From Mucilaginibacter sabulilitoris (GTDB taxonomy: Bacteria > Bacteroidota > Bacteroidia > Sphingobacteriales > Sphingobacteriaceae), in contig NZ_CP139558.1 in the NCBI RefSeq assembly GCF_034262375.1, forward strand, positions 5,828,001 through 5,892,000: a stretch of DNA of 64,000 nucleotides. Reading direction: 5' to 3'. The position numbers and the translations under genes are program-made. A model generated the notes under the pieces. That model was not told the DNA's origin and searched no databases. It saw only the letters and a list, made by a program, of their open reading frames with translations. Numbering within the stretch: the stretch's first letter is position 1; the number at the start of each line of letters is the position of its first letter. Below, one piece after another: positions 43,777 through 51,620 of this stretch.

Positions 43777-44152
43777 TTTTTAAGTTAATTTGTAATGTTA
43801 TGGTTCTAATTATAGTTTTTCTATTAATCTAACTAATTATTAAGGCGAATTTAAACTATTTTTATAAAAATCATTACATTTTTGTGAAATTTTTATAATT
43901 TTTTTCCACAAATGCCACTTTTACAATCCAAATACGTAAAATCAACGTTAATAAAATTATTTTTTAACATTTTAATATTTTACTACCCGTAAAGCACGCA
44001 TTTTTTATTAAAAATGCAAAATATTAAAATATCGATCGTTTAAAGAGCACATTTCAGGGCTAAATTAAGCACAGAAGGCAAAGTTGATAAACAGGAGGCC
44101 TAATAATCCCCTATTATAAAAATTCATTACAGGCCTACTTTAATCCCGCGTA
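43777..44152. other. AT-rich gap upstream of glutamine synthetase
   Basis: 376 bases with no gene. It must contain the glnII promoter on the minus strand and the 3' end of the next gene. Runs of A and T dominate; no TAnnTTTG box, riboswitch fold or repeat was recognised. Confidence 0.55.
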
Positions 44153-45616
44153 TTAATCACTTAATTTTTGCGACACATTTTTCAATGCTTTATCCAACTG
44201 CTCAGCTGAGTATTGCAGGTAATCTTTTGTTTTTAACAATTCACTTCCCTTATTATCCTCATCGTTCATTAAATCAAGCAAACCTAATATATTTGAAAGA
44301 TGGTTTCGAACTTCGTGCGAATTGATTGTGGCCAGTTCGTGTTTTTTTGCCGCATATAACAGTTTTTCGTAGTGCCGCTTTTGCCTGTTGCTGCGATAAA
44401 AAATGGTGACTATTACTACTATTAAAAATGCCAGAGCCACAATAAATCTGAGCCTTAACTGGTCTTTTTTATAAGTTAGCATATTTTGATTGTATAGGTT
44501 TTGTACATCGTTAATTTTCATATTCGATGATATATTACCTACCTGTGTGAGGTTATTAATATTTTGTTTTGATTGCTGCAAGGCAAGTTTTAAATTATAA
44601 ACAGCCAGCTTGTTATCATTTTTAATCCCGGCTATTTCGCCAAGCATCTCATACAAATGAACCTTTATCTCGGGATGGTTTACCAGGGAAGGGCGCGACA
44701 ATAAGTTATTAATAATGTACTTTGCCGAATCTATTTGTCCATTGTTAAAATATGCACTGGCCAGGTATTGCTCATCAATATCAACTTTTATAAACAGGCT
44801 ATCTTTTACTAATGTATTAATAACAGGTATGGCAGTTTTATAATTATGTTTTAGCAATAACAGATAATAACCGGTACGTTTTTGCGAAGTATATAGTTGG
44901 TAGATGTCATTTTTAAGTCTGCTTAATTTTTTATGGTATACATTTAATGAATCATAATTTCCTGTTCTGAAATAATTCTCGGCCTTGTTATAGTATATTA
45001 GTCTTAGTACGTTTACCTGGTTCATGTTACGCCTGGTATACAAATCCATTGCATCATCTAAACAAACTAAAGACTGACTGTACAAACCGCTCCTGTAATA
45101 TATGTCAGAAATATTAATACAAAGCAAGGTTTCCAAAAAGGGATTATTAAGTTTCTGAACCTCATTTTTAGCAAGCGTATAACTATAAACCGCATCAATG
45201 ACATTACCTTCATCCGTTTGTGTAAATGCCAGATAGGTAAAAAAAGTATATAATAAAAAATGATCGGAGTCTTTTTGCACCTGTCCAATTGCTTTTGACA
45301 GTTTTTTTTTAGCTTCTTCAAAATTCAAAAGCCGTTTTTGGTATATAGCTTCCGTTAATAGTATTAAAGCTTGTTTATTTTCGATATTTGAGCCGGTAAT
45401 TGACCGAACTATGGAACCTTTTTTTTGATTGAGTCCCTTAAGTGGTAGATCCTGGATACTTGCTTTAATATAGCCTACTATTTTTTGTTCACGAAAATCT
45501 TTATTATTTAACTTAATAAAACTTAAAAGACTATCGTGCGAGACAGACTGCGAAAATGCCGTGCTAAAAAAGCAGGTAAATAAAAGCAATATAATAGAGC
45601 GTAGCGCTGTCAGCAT
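44153..45616 (-). CDS. Exported TPR protein with a histidine-kinase dimerisation domain but no ATPase domain
   Basis: A 487-residue protein: signal peptide (1-22), an extracytoplasmic region of tetratricopeptide-like helices to about 370, a membrane segment at 389-407, and a cytoplasmic tail. The tail has an H-box-like SHEVRNHLSNILGLLDL with the histidine at 434. The chain stops 53 residues later, without any N, G or F box of the ATP-binding domain. TPR-HisKA proteins of this layout are common in Bacteroidota, but they normally continue for 100-150 residues. It could be a truncated kinase, or a docking partner phosphorylated by another kinase. It is a single gene, 69 bases downstream of the RluA gene. 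Confidence 0.8.
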   Translation of the reverse strand: MLTALRSIILLLFTCFFSTAFSQSVSHDSLLSFIKLNNKDFREQKIVGYIKASIQDLPLKGLNQKKGSIVRSITGSNIENKQALILLTEAIYQKRLLNFEEAKKKLSKAIGQVQKDSDHFLLYTFFTYLAFTQTDEGNVIDAVYSYTLAKNEVQKLNNPFLETLLCINISDIYYRSGLYSQSLVCLDDAMDLYTRRNMNQVNVLRLIYYNKAENYFRTGNYDSLNVYHKKLSRLKNDIYQLYTSQKRTGYYLLLLKHNYKTAIPVINTLVKDSLFIKVDIDEQYLASAYFNNGQIDSAKYIINNLLSRPSLVNHPEIKVHLYEMLGEIAGIKNDNKLAVYNLKLALQQSKQNINNLTQVGNISSNMKINDVQNLYNQNMLTYKKDQLRLRFIVALAFLIVVIVTIFYRSNRQKRHYEKLLYAAKKHELATINSHEVRNHLSNILGLLDLMNDEDNKGSELLKTKDYLQYSAEQLDKALKNVSQKLSD

Positions 45617-45684
45617 GCAAGCATATTTTTCATATAAATTTACATCCGCCTAATTTAAAGCAAATATTACGCATATTATTGCCA

Positions 45685-46404
45685 CTAACTATCAAATTTT
45701 TCAAGCAGCTTTAATAAGGTTTCAAAATCTTTAGGATATGGCGCATGTATGGTTATCTCGGTTTCCGGATTTATCTTAAAAGTAACTTCATAAGCATGTA
45801 GGGCAAAACGCTTCATGATAGGCAATTCTTCCTGATCTTTACCTAAATGATACTTACGTTTTATTTTTGATAAATAAACCGGCTCACCTTTGTACATCTC
45901 GTCGCCTGCTATAGACGCCCGTTGCGTAGCCAAATGTATACGAATTTGATGCATACGTCCTGTTACCGGCCGGCACTCTACAAGGGTATAATGTTTAAAG
46001 TATCTTAAAGACTGAAACCAGGTTTCGGCCCGTTTGCCCTCCTGCCGGCTTATGGTTACATTACCTTTGCCCATATTTAAAATGGGCAGATCAATGAGCA
46101 GATTTTCAAAAGTATGGGTACCATCAATTACAGCATGGTAAACTTTTTTTACCTGTCGTTTCTCAAACTGCATAGATACCGCACGATAAGCTTCCGGATT
46201 TTTTGCAATGATTAACGCACCAGAAGTTTCCTTATCCAACCGATGACAGATCTGGGCATCGTCCCAATAAGCCTTAGCCAGCCGCAATAAATTAACTTCA
46301 CCTCCCTCCCGCTCATCAAGCGAACTTAAAAAGGGTGGTTTATTAACTACTATCACATCATCGTTCTCAAATAATATAAGGTCGGCAAATTTCGGAAACT
46401 TCAT
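45685..46404 (-). CDS. RluA-family pseudouridine synthase
   Basis: A 239-residue enzyme that isomerises uridine to pseudouridine in rRNA or tRNA. The catalytic aspartate is in CHRLDKETSGALIIAKN, and the RMHQIRIHLA motif follows in the right order; there is no S4 domain, so it is of the RluA/RluC-short type. The ATG at 46404 is preferred over a TTG at 46410, and the bases before it (TATATTTTG then three bases) resemble the box-plus-three pattern seen elsewhere, one base too long. Confidence 0.9.
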   Translation of the reverse strand: MKFPKFADLILFENDDVIVVNKPPFLSSLDEREGGEVNLLRLAKAYWDDAQICHRLDKETSGALIIAKNPEAYRAVSMQFEKRQVKKVYHAVIDGTHTFENLLIDLPILNMGKGNVTISRQEGKRAETWFQSLRYFKHYTLVECRPVTGRMHQIRIHLATQRASIAGDEMYKGEPVYLSKIKRKYHLGKDQEELPIMKRFALHAYEVTFKINPETEITIHAPYPKDFETLLKLLEKFDS

Positions 46405-46552
46405 ATTCAAAATATAGCGGGCAAAAATACGGTTTATAATTTAAACTGCTGTTAGTGTAAACCACCATTTCTTAACCGGTTGTAAAACAAACAGTAACCA
46501 CGATGGTTAAATACCATAATTAAACTTATATAATCATCTGTCTATAAAAACT

Positions 46553-47035
46553 ATGAGCAACAAAGCAACCAAACCTGAAGAAAAGGGATTTTTTGAAAAG
46601 GTTAAAGAAACAATTGAAGGACTATGGGACAGCACTAAAGAGACAGCCGAAGAATTAAAAGATAAAGCCGAAGACAAAATTGAAGACATAAAGGAAAAAG
46701 TAACTGCTAAAAAAGCCACTGTTGCAAAAAGGACCACAACAGCTAAAACAACTGTGGCCAAAAAAGCGGACAACACAGCCACCAAAGCAAAGGCTGCCGC
46801 AGCCAACGTAAAAGCCAAGGCCGATACCAAAGCGAAAGCTATAACCGCGAGCGCTAAAGAGCAAACTGCAAACGCTAAAAAATCCGCCGCTGAGGTAAAA
46901 GCCAAAGCATCAGAAAAGGCTAAGGCAATAACTACAAAAGCAAAAGCCGAAGCCACGGGAGCTAAAAAAGCAGTTGCCGCCAAAACAGCTAAGGCAGCCA
47001 CAACCGTTAAGAAAAAAGCTGCTTCAGCAAAGTAA
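46553..47035 (+). CDS. Lysine/alanine-rich histone-H1-like protein
   Basis: A 160-residue protein. The first 45 residues (KGFFEKVKETIEGLWDSTK) form an acidic amphipathic helix; the rest is built of KAKA, KKA, and TTA repeats, giving a highly basic, disordered tail like bacterial H1-like proteins and AlgP. A DNA-binding, nucleoid-compacting role is likely by analogy; the N-terminal acidic helix resembles stress-type CsbD/YtxH-like segments and may bind partners. The opposite strand has an alanine-rich open frame (46534-47001) that is a shadow of this composition. It has its own terminator. Confidence 0.8.
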   Translation: MSNKATKPEEKGFFEKVKETIEGLWDSTKETAEELKDKAEDKIEDIKEKVTAKKATVAKRTTTAKTTVAKKADNTATKAKAAAANVKAKADTKAKAITASAKEQTANAKKSAAEVKAKASEKAKAITTKAKAEATGAKKAVAAKTAKAATTVKKKAASAK

Positions 47036-47057
47036 ATTTATGCGTCACAACAAAAAA

Positions 47058-47087
47058 GGCGAAGAGAAATAACCTCTTCGCCTTTTT
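47058..47087. terminator. Bidirectional terminator
   Basis: GGCGAAGAG / CTCTTCGCC (47058-47082) with TTTTT after it on the plus strand and an A-run before it, placed between convergent genes. Confidence 0.9.
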
Positions 47088-47106
47088 GTTTTATTAAAGT
47101 ATAAGT

Positions 47107-47796
47107 TTATGCTTCGAATTTGTAGCCTACACCTTTTACTGTAGCTACACAATCATCACCTAATTTCTCGCGTAGTTTGCGGATGTGCACATCAATGGTA
47201 CGGTTGGTAACTACTACCGAATCTTCCCAAATGTTTTTAAGGATTACTTCGCGGGTGTATACCTTACCTGGTTTTGAGGCCAGCAGATATAGCAATTCAA
47301 ATTCTTTTTTTGCCAGTACAACCTTAACACCATTTTTATAAACCAGATAAGCTTCACGGTCAATAACCAAGTCGCCAATTTCCAGTTTGTTATCAGGAGT
47401 ATCCTCAGCAGGCGCATTACGGCGTAGTATAGCATTTATGCGGCTTACAAGTGCGCGGGGCTTTATTGGTTTAGCAATATAATCATCGGCACCTACGTTA
47501 AAGCCGGCAATTTCAGAGTACTCTTCGCTACGAGCGGTTAAGAATACCATAAAGGTATTTTTAAACTCGGGCATGGTGCGCATAATACGGCATGCTTCAA
47601 TACCATCCATTTTAGGCATCATGATATCCAGCACGATCAAGTCAGGTAATGATTTTTTTGCTTCGGCAACTGCTTCCTGACCGTTACGAGCTAAAAACAC
47701 CTGATAACCTTCTTTTTTCAGATTATATTCTATTAACTCTAAAATATCGGGTTCATCGTCAACAATAAGTATTTTCTGTTTGGAGGAGTTGCTCAT
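47107..47796 (-). CDS. OmpR/PhoB-family response regulator
   Basis: A 229-residue two-component regulator. The receiver domain has D13-D14, the phosphate-accepting D57 in VLDIMMPKMDG and the lysine in YIAKPIKP. The C-terminal winged helix reads EFELLYLLASKPGKVYTREVILKNIW and RTIDVHIRKLREKLG, close to PhoB. No kinase gene is adjacent, so it is an orphan in this window; the kinase-like protein at 44153 lacks an ATPase domain and is not an obvious partner. Confidence 0.95.
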   Translation of the reverse strand: MSNSSKQKILIVDDEPDILELIEYNLKKEGYQVFLARNGQEAVAEAKKSLPDLIVLDIMMPKMDGIEACRIMRTMPEFKNTFMVFLTARSEEYSEIAGFNVGADDYIAKPIKPRALVSRINAILRRNAPAEDTPDNKLEIGDLVIDREAYLVYKNGVKVVLAKKEFELLYLLASKPGKVYTREVILKNIWEDSVVVTNRTIDVHIRKLREKLGDDCVATVKGVGYKFEA

Positions 47797-47893
47797 GGTA
47801 CGTTAAATTTTTTGTATAAAAGTATACACTTTACAACAGCTAAAAGTTAAGTAAATATTAACAAATTGTTAAAGGTTACCTTATGTTAACGAT

Positions 47894-49018
47894 TTATTGA
47901 GGCTTACTAAATGTTTTGTTTAAAAAAGCTTCAAGATCAGCACCTGTAATATTCTTAGCAACTATATTCCCCTGTGGGTCAATAATAAAGTTTGACGGGA
48001 TAGCTTCAATATGATAAAGCAACTCTGTAGCGCCTTCAAACCCATTCAGGTCTGATCCGTGCGCCCAGGTTAATTTATCATCATTAATAGCTTTTTGCCA
48101 GTCTTTTTTCTCTTTATCTAAGGATATACCTAAAATATTGAACCCTTTTGATTTAAAAGCGTTATACTGTTTCACAACGTTAGGGTTTTCCTGGCGGCAA
48201 GGCTGGCACCATGAAGCCCAGAAATCAACCATTACATATTTTCCTTTATAATCAGACAACTTAACTGGCTTACCATCAATTCCTGCGGTGGTAAAATCGG
48301 GAGCTTTATGCCCAACGGAAACAGGTTTAGCCTTTTCCATTTGTTTAATAAATTGCTGTACGCCCGGATTATCTTTAAAATTATCTTTTATTTCATCGGC
48401 GTAGGCAACCAGCTGCGGCTCGTATTTATAAACATCAAGCGATGTTGCAGCGTAGAACCCGGCAAGTGAATTTTTATTATCATTCACAAATTTCATTACC
48501 GCATTGCTATAATCGGCCATGTTTTTTTGAAAAACAGGCATATATATTTTTAACAGCGAATCGGATTGCTTACCCAGTGCCTGTGATTTTTCCTGGTACT
48601 CGGCAACCACTTTATTATTTTTGTCGCCATAAAAGTTACTGATCTTGTTAAACTCCTTTATTTTATCAGAGTCATCAGATCCTGTAATGGTATAAGCGTG
48701 GGTGTTATCTTTTAAATCGGTAGTGAAATCAATATCGTCGCCGTTTTTTGCTATCAGGTCATATATAGCGTCGCCTGTACGCAATTTATATAAATTGGCG
48801 TAAAGGCTTTCGTGTTTAAACTGAAATTTACCGTTTTCACTTAAAGTGGTAGAGTCAATAACTTTTACCTGTGTGCTATCTGCCTCAAGCAGATATACTG
48901 TTTTTAAGCTCGATGGATTTTTTATGGTACCCGAGATGGTAAATGCTGTTTTATCCTTACATGAAAAAAGGACTACAGTTAAAAAAAATATACCCGTTGC
49001 TATTATGCGATTCTTCAT
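47894..49018 (-). CDS. TlpA-like thiol-disulfide lipoprotein with DUF4369 domain
   Basis: A 374-residue exported protein. The signal peptide ends in a lipobox (LFSC, Cys about residue 20). A DUF4369-like beta domain covers about residues 25-125, followed by a helical linker and a thioredoxin domain with the active site WASWCQPCR (cysteines 271 and 274). Such proteins reduce or exchange disulfides in the periplasm. The start ATG at 49018 lies inside the first copy of a 20-base direct repeat; the second copy contains the gatB stop, so before the repeat element arrived the two genes were probably nearly fused head to tail. Confidence 0.92.
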   Translation of the reverse strand: MKNRIIATGIFFLTVVLFSCKDKTAFTISGTIKNPSSLKTVYLLEADSTQVKVIDSTTLSENGKFQFKHESLYANLYKLRTGDAIYDLIAKNGDDIDFTTDLKDNTHAYTITGSDDSDKIKEFNKISNFYGDKNNKVVAEYQEKSQALGKQSDSLLKIYMPVFQKNMADYSNAVMKFVNDNKNSLAGFYAATSLDVYKYEPQLVAYADEIKDNFKDNPGVQQFIKQMEKAKPVSVGHKAPDFTTAGIDGKPVKLSDYKGKYVMVDFWASWCQPCRQENPNVVKQYNAFKSKGFNILGISLDKEKKDWQKAINDDKLTWAHGSDLNGFEGATELLYHIEAIPSNFIIDPQGNIVAKNITGADLEAFLNKTFSKPQ

Positions 49019-49035
49019 TATCACTTTGATTCTAA
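49016..49035. repeat. Direct repeat, copy 1 (contains the TlpA-like gene's start)
   Basis: CATTATCACTTTGATTCTAA, identical to 49123-49142. It begins with the reverse complement of the ATG at 49018. Together they bracket the palindromic element. Confidence 0.9.
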
Positions 49036-49122
49036 ATTTAGCCTCACCTAAATCCTCTCCAAAGGAGAGGGCTTTAAATTATTCCTTTGAACCCTCGCCT
49101 CCGGAGAGGGAAGAGTGAGGCC
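49036..49122. repeat. 87-bp palindromic element flanked by 20-bp direct repeats
   Basis: The unit has near-terminal inverted GCCTCAC / GTGAGGC and two inner hairpins (CCTCTCC...GGAGAGG and CCCTC...GAGGG). It resembles the 10701-10785 element. The exact 20-base direct repeat on either side suggests insertion with target duplication. Confidence 0.85.
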
Positions 49123-49142
49123 CATTATCACTTTGATTCTAA
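49123..49142. repeat. Direct repeat, copy 2 (contains the gatB stop)
   Basis: Same 20 bases as 49016-49035; includes the TGA of gatB (49128-49130 as TCA on the plus strand). Confidence 0.9.
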
Positions 49143-50597
49143 TTCCTTTATCAACAGTTGGTTTGTTTTCTGCGGATCGATCTTTCCTTTCGAGCTTTTC
49201 ATGATCTCGCCCATAAACAAACCCAAAACTCCCTTTTTACCTTTTTGATATTCTATAACCTTGTCCGGGTATTTAGCTATGGCATCGCGTATAAAGCGGC
49301 TCACATCATCATTATCCGAACTGATTAGCAGGTTAAGTTCTTTAGCCAGCTGCTCAGCATTTTTTGCCGGCTCTTTAATCATAGCTGGGAATAATTTGTG
49401 CGAAGCTACAGAATTATTTATCACACCAGCGTCAACAAGTTTAATCAAACCTGCCAAATGCTGCGGTGTAACAACAAAGTTGCTTATGATTACATCGTGA
49501 TCGTTCAGATATGATTTTACAGCGCCCATTAACCAGTTGGCCGCAGCTTTATAATGACCGGTATGTTTAATCAGGTCTTCAAAATAAAGGGCCAGGTCGC
49601 GCTCAGCCGTTATTACTGAAGCGTCATAAGCAGAAAGACCGAGTTCTTCGGTATATTTATGATACAATTGTGCTGGCAACGCAGGTAAACCTTGCCGTAT
49701 CTTTTCAACGTATTCATTGGTTAACATCAATGGCGGCAGATCGGGTTCTGGGAAATAGCGATAATCATTAGCCATTTCTTTGGAGCGCAATACCGATGTT
49801 TCGCCTGTATCCGCATTAAAGTTCAATGTATTCTGATCTATATGGCCGCCATTTTCAATAACATCAACCTGACGGGCAAATTCATGTTCAATAGCACGTT
49901 GTACATTACGTATGGAGTTAAGGTTTTTTACCTCGCAACGGTTTCCATATTCAGTAGCGCCTTTAAGCCTTACAGAAATATTGGCGTCGCATCGCATGCT
50001 GCCTTCTTCCATATTGCCATCGCAAATATCAAGATAACGCAGTATTTTACGGGTTTCTGTTAAGAATTGACCAGCCTCTTCGGCACTGCGCATATCAGGT
50101 TGGGTTACAATTTCAAGCAAGGGCACCCCTGCCCTGTTCAGGTCTATAAGTGAATCGGCGTGGTGCTGATCGTGCATGCTTTTACCGGCATCCTCTTCCA
50201 TGTGGATATGGTGGATAGCAATATCTTTTTGTTTGCCTTCTGATAATTTTACGGGCACCCATCCCCCCAAACAAACCGGCGCATGATCCTGGGTGATCTG
50301 GTACCCTTTAGGTAAATCAGCATAAAAATAGTTTTTACGGGCAAAGCTGTTATTAAGGTTGATAGTACAATTACAAGCCAGACCCATTTTTACTGCGTAT
50401 TCCACCGCCCTTTTGTTCAGAAACGGTAACGTGCCGGGATGCCCAAGCGATATGGCACTGATGTGGTGATTCGGTTCGGCACCAAAGGCAGCTGAATCTG
50501 CTGAGAATGCTTTACTTAAGGTGGATAACTGGGCATGTACCTCGAGGCCAATAACCACTTCGTACTTGTCACTTACCCCATTTTCGAGAACTGTCAT
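49128..50597 (-). CDS. gatB: Aspartyl/glutamyl-tRNA amidotransferase subunit B
   Basis: A 489-residue subunit that activates misacylated Glu-tRNA(Gln) or Asp-tRNA(Asn) for amidation. The start VIGLEVHAQLST, the zinc/ATP segment around GHPGTLPFLN, RKNYFYADLPKGYQI and the MRCDANIS loop are diagnostic, and the YqeY-like tail domain (FIRDAIAKYPDKV, GEIMKSSKGKIDPQ) is complete. gatA and gatC are not in the window. It ends within a direct repeat, after which the palindromic element and the TlpA-like gene follow. Confidence 0.96.
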   Translation of the reverse strand: MTVLENGVSDKYEVVIGLEVHAQLSTLSKAFSADSAAFGAEPNHHISAISLGHPGTLPFLNKRAVEYAVKMGLACNCTINLNNSFARKNYFYADLPKGYQITQDHAPVCLGGWVPVKLSEGKQKDIAIHHIHMEEDAGKSMHDQHHADSLIDLNRAGVPLLEIVTQPDMRSAEEAGQFLTETRKILRYLDICDGNMEEGSMRCDANISVRLKGATEYGNRCEVKNLNSIRNVQRAIEHEFARQVDVIENGGHIDQNTLNFNADTGETSVLRSKEMANDYRYFPEPDLPPLMLTNEYVEKIRQGLPALPAQLYHKYTEELGLSAYDASVITAERDLALYFEDLIKHTGHYKAAANWLMGAVKSYLNDHDVIISNFVVTPQHLAGLIKLVDAGVINNSVASHKLFPAMIKEPAKNAEQLAKELNLLISSDNDDVSRFIRDAIAKYPDKVIEYQKGKKGVLGLFMGEIMKSSKGKIDPQKTNQLLIKELESK

Positions 50598-50917
50598 AAA
50601 AATAAAAATTCAGCTATAATTTTACTGATTGTAAGGTCAAATATATAAAAGTTAAATATAGTATAAACATCATTTAACCATTAAACAGGGTATAAAATTC
50701 ATATTAATGCTATTACCACGGCACTAAGTTAAGGCAATATGCCGATTAAAACTATTGATTTAATATGATTTAAAACAAACTGTCTTATAACACTTACTGA
50801 GATTTTTGTTGCCGGCCACCAGTAAGATCTCCTTTCCGTTAAACCTTCTTTAAGCATACGTGTCTATTTGTTAAAACGGCACAATAATTGATCAAGCCGC
50901 ACTATTAAGAAGATACT
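50598..50917. other. Gap between gatB and a secreted protein gene
   Basis: 320 bases with no gene; the divergent promoters of gatB and the secreted protein must lie here. GTCTATTTG near 50863 is close to but not an exact TAnnTTTG box. No hairpin stands out. Confidence 0.55.
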
Positions 50918-51424
50918 ATGAAAAAGATAATTTTAGGAATGCTTGCAGGCTGCTTTATACTTGCAGCTTCGGTTGCTGAAACAAAAGCACAGGTGCATGT
51001 AAATGTAAACGTAGGTTTATGGAACCCGCCTGCAGAATACTCTGGTGTTAATTATTACTATTTACCGGATGTAGAAAGCTACTATTATGTACCTACCCAC
51101 AAATATGTTTATTTAGACGGTGGCCGATGGGTTTTCAGAAGCGCGTTGCCACCCCGTTACAGCACCTATAACATTCAAACCGGCTATAAGGTTGCTGTTA
51201 ACCGTCCGCGTGCTTACACCTATTATAATACCGACCGTGCGCGCTATGCCCGTTACAGAGGCACTCATGACAGGCAGGTAATTATCCGCGACCATTATAT
51301 TGTACACAATAACACACGCGTTATTAACCGCACACATTATGTAAGACCAAGAACCAAAGTTGTACACAGAACAGTGGTAGTACATCACGATAATGGCAAG
51401 CATAAAGGTCACCACAAGCATTAA
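50918..51424 (+). CDS. Secreted Tyr/Arg/His-rich protein
   Basis: A 168-residue protein with a signal peptide (1-24, ending ETKAQ). The mature part has tyrosine-rich repeats (YYYLPDVESYYYVPTHKYVYL), an Arg/Tyr-rich middle and a strongly basic, histidine-rich tail (VVVHHDNGKHKGHHKH). I recognise the general type as exported YXXP-like proteins of this group, whose function is unknown; the histidines could bind metal. It has a strong terminator. Confidence 0.78.
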   Translation: MKKIILGMLAGCFILAASVAETKAQVHVNVNVGLWNPPAEYSGVNYYYLPDVESYYYVPTHKYVYLDGGRWVFRSALPPRYSTYNIQTGYKVAVNRPRAYTYYNTDRARYARYRGTHDRQVIIRDHYIVHNNTRVINRTHYVRPRTKVVHRTVVVHHDNGKHKGHHKH

Positions 51425-51450
51425 CATCCCAATATAAATTAACAATTAAA

Positions 51451-51479
51451 AAAGACCGTCTGTTACACGGTCTTTTTTT
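51451..51479 (+). terminator. Rho-independent terminator
   Basis: AAAGACCGT / ACGGTCTTT around CTGTTAC, followed by further T residues. Confidence 0.92.
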
Positions 51480-51512
51480 GTTTTTATAGATTGCGATTAG
51501 CTCATGATCATT

Positions 51513-51607
51513 GCTATGCTGAACTTGTTTCAGCACCTCATTTGCTGATTTAAGCCATGCATATCTGCAACTTTGCAAGTGAGATGTCGAAATAAATTCG
51601 GCATGAC
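51513..51607. repeat. Imperfect inverted repeat between convergent genes
   Basis: Left arm GCTATGCTGAACTTGTTTCAG; right arm ending AAATTCGGCATGAC. It is of the dispersed type I recall from Sphingobacteriaceae. It sits between the secreted-protein gene and alaS. Confidence 0.6.
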
Positions 51608-51620
51608 CTATTCTATTTTT

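Noticed and set aside
46534..47001. Long alanine/valine-rich open frame on the minus strand over the H1-like gene
   Set aside because: It is a composition shadow of the KAKA-rich gene on the other strand and has no plausible start context.
49036..49122. Simple bidirectional terminator between gatB and the TlpA-like gene
   Set aside because: Both genes run the same way, there is no T-run, and the exact direct repeats on each side point to insertion.
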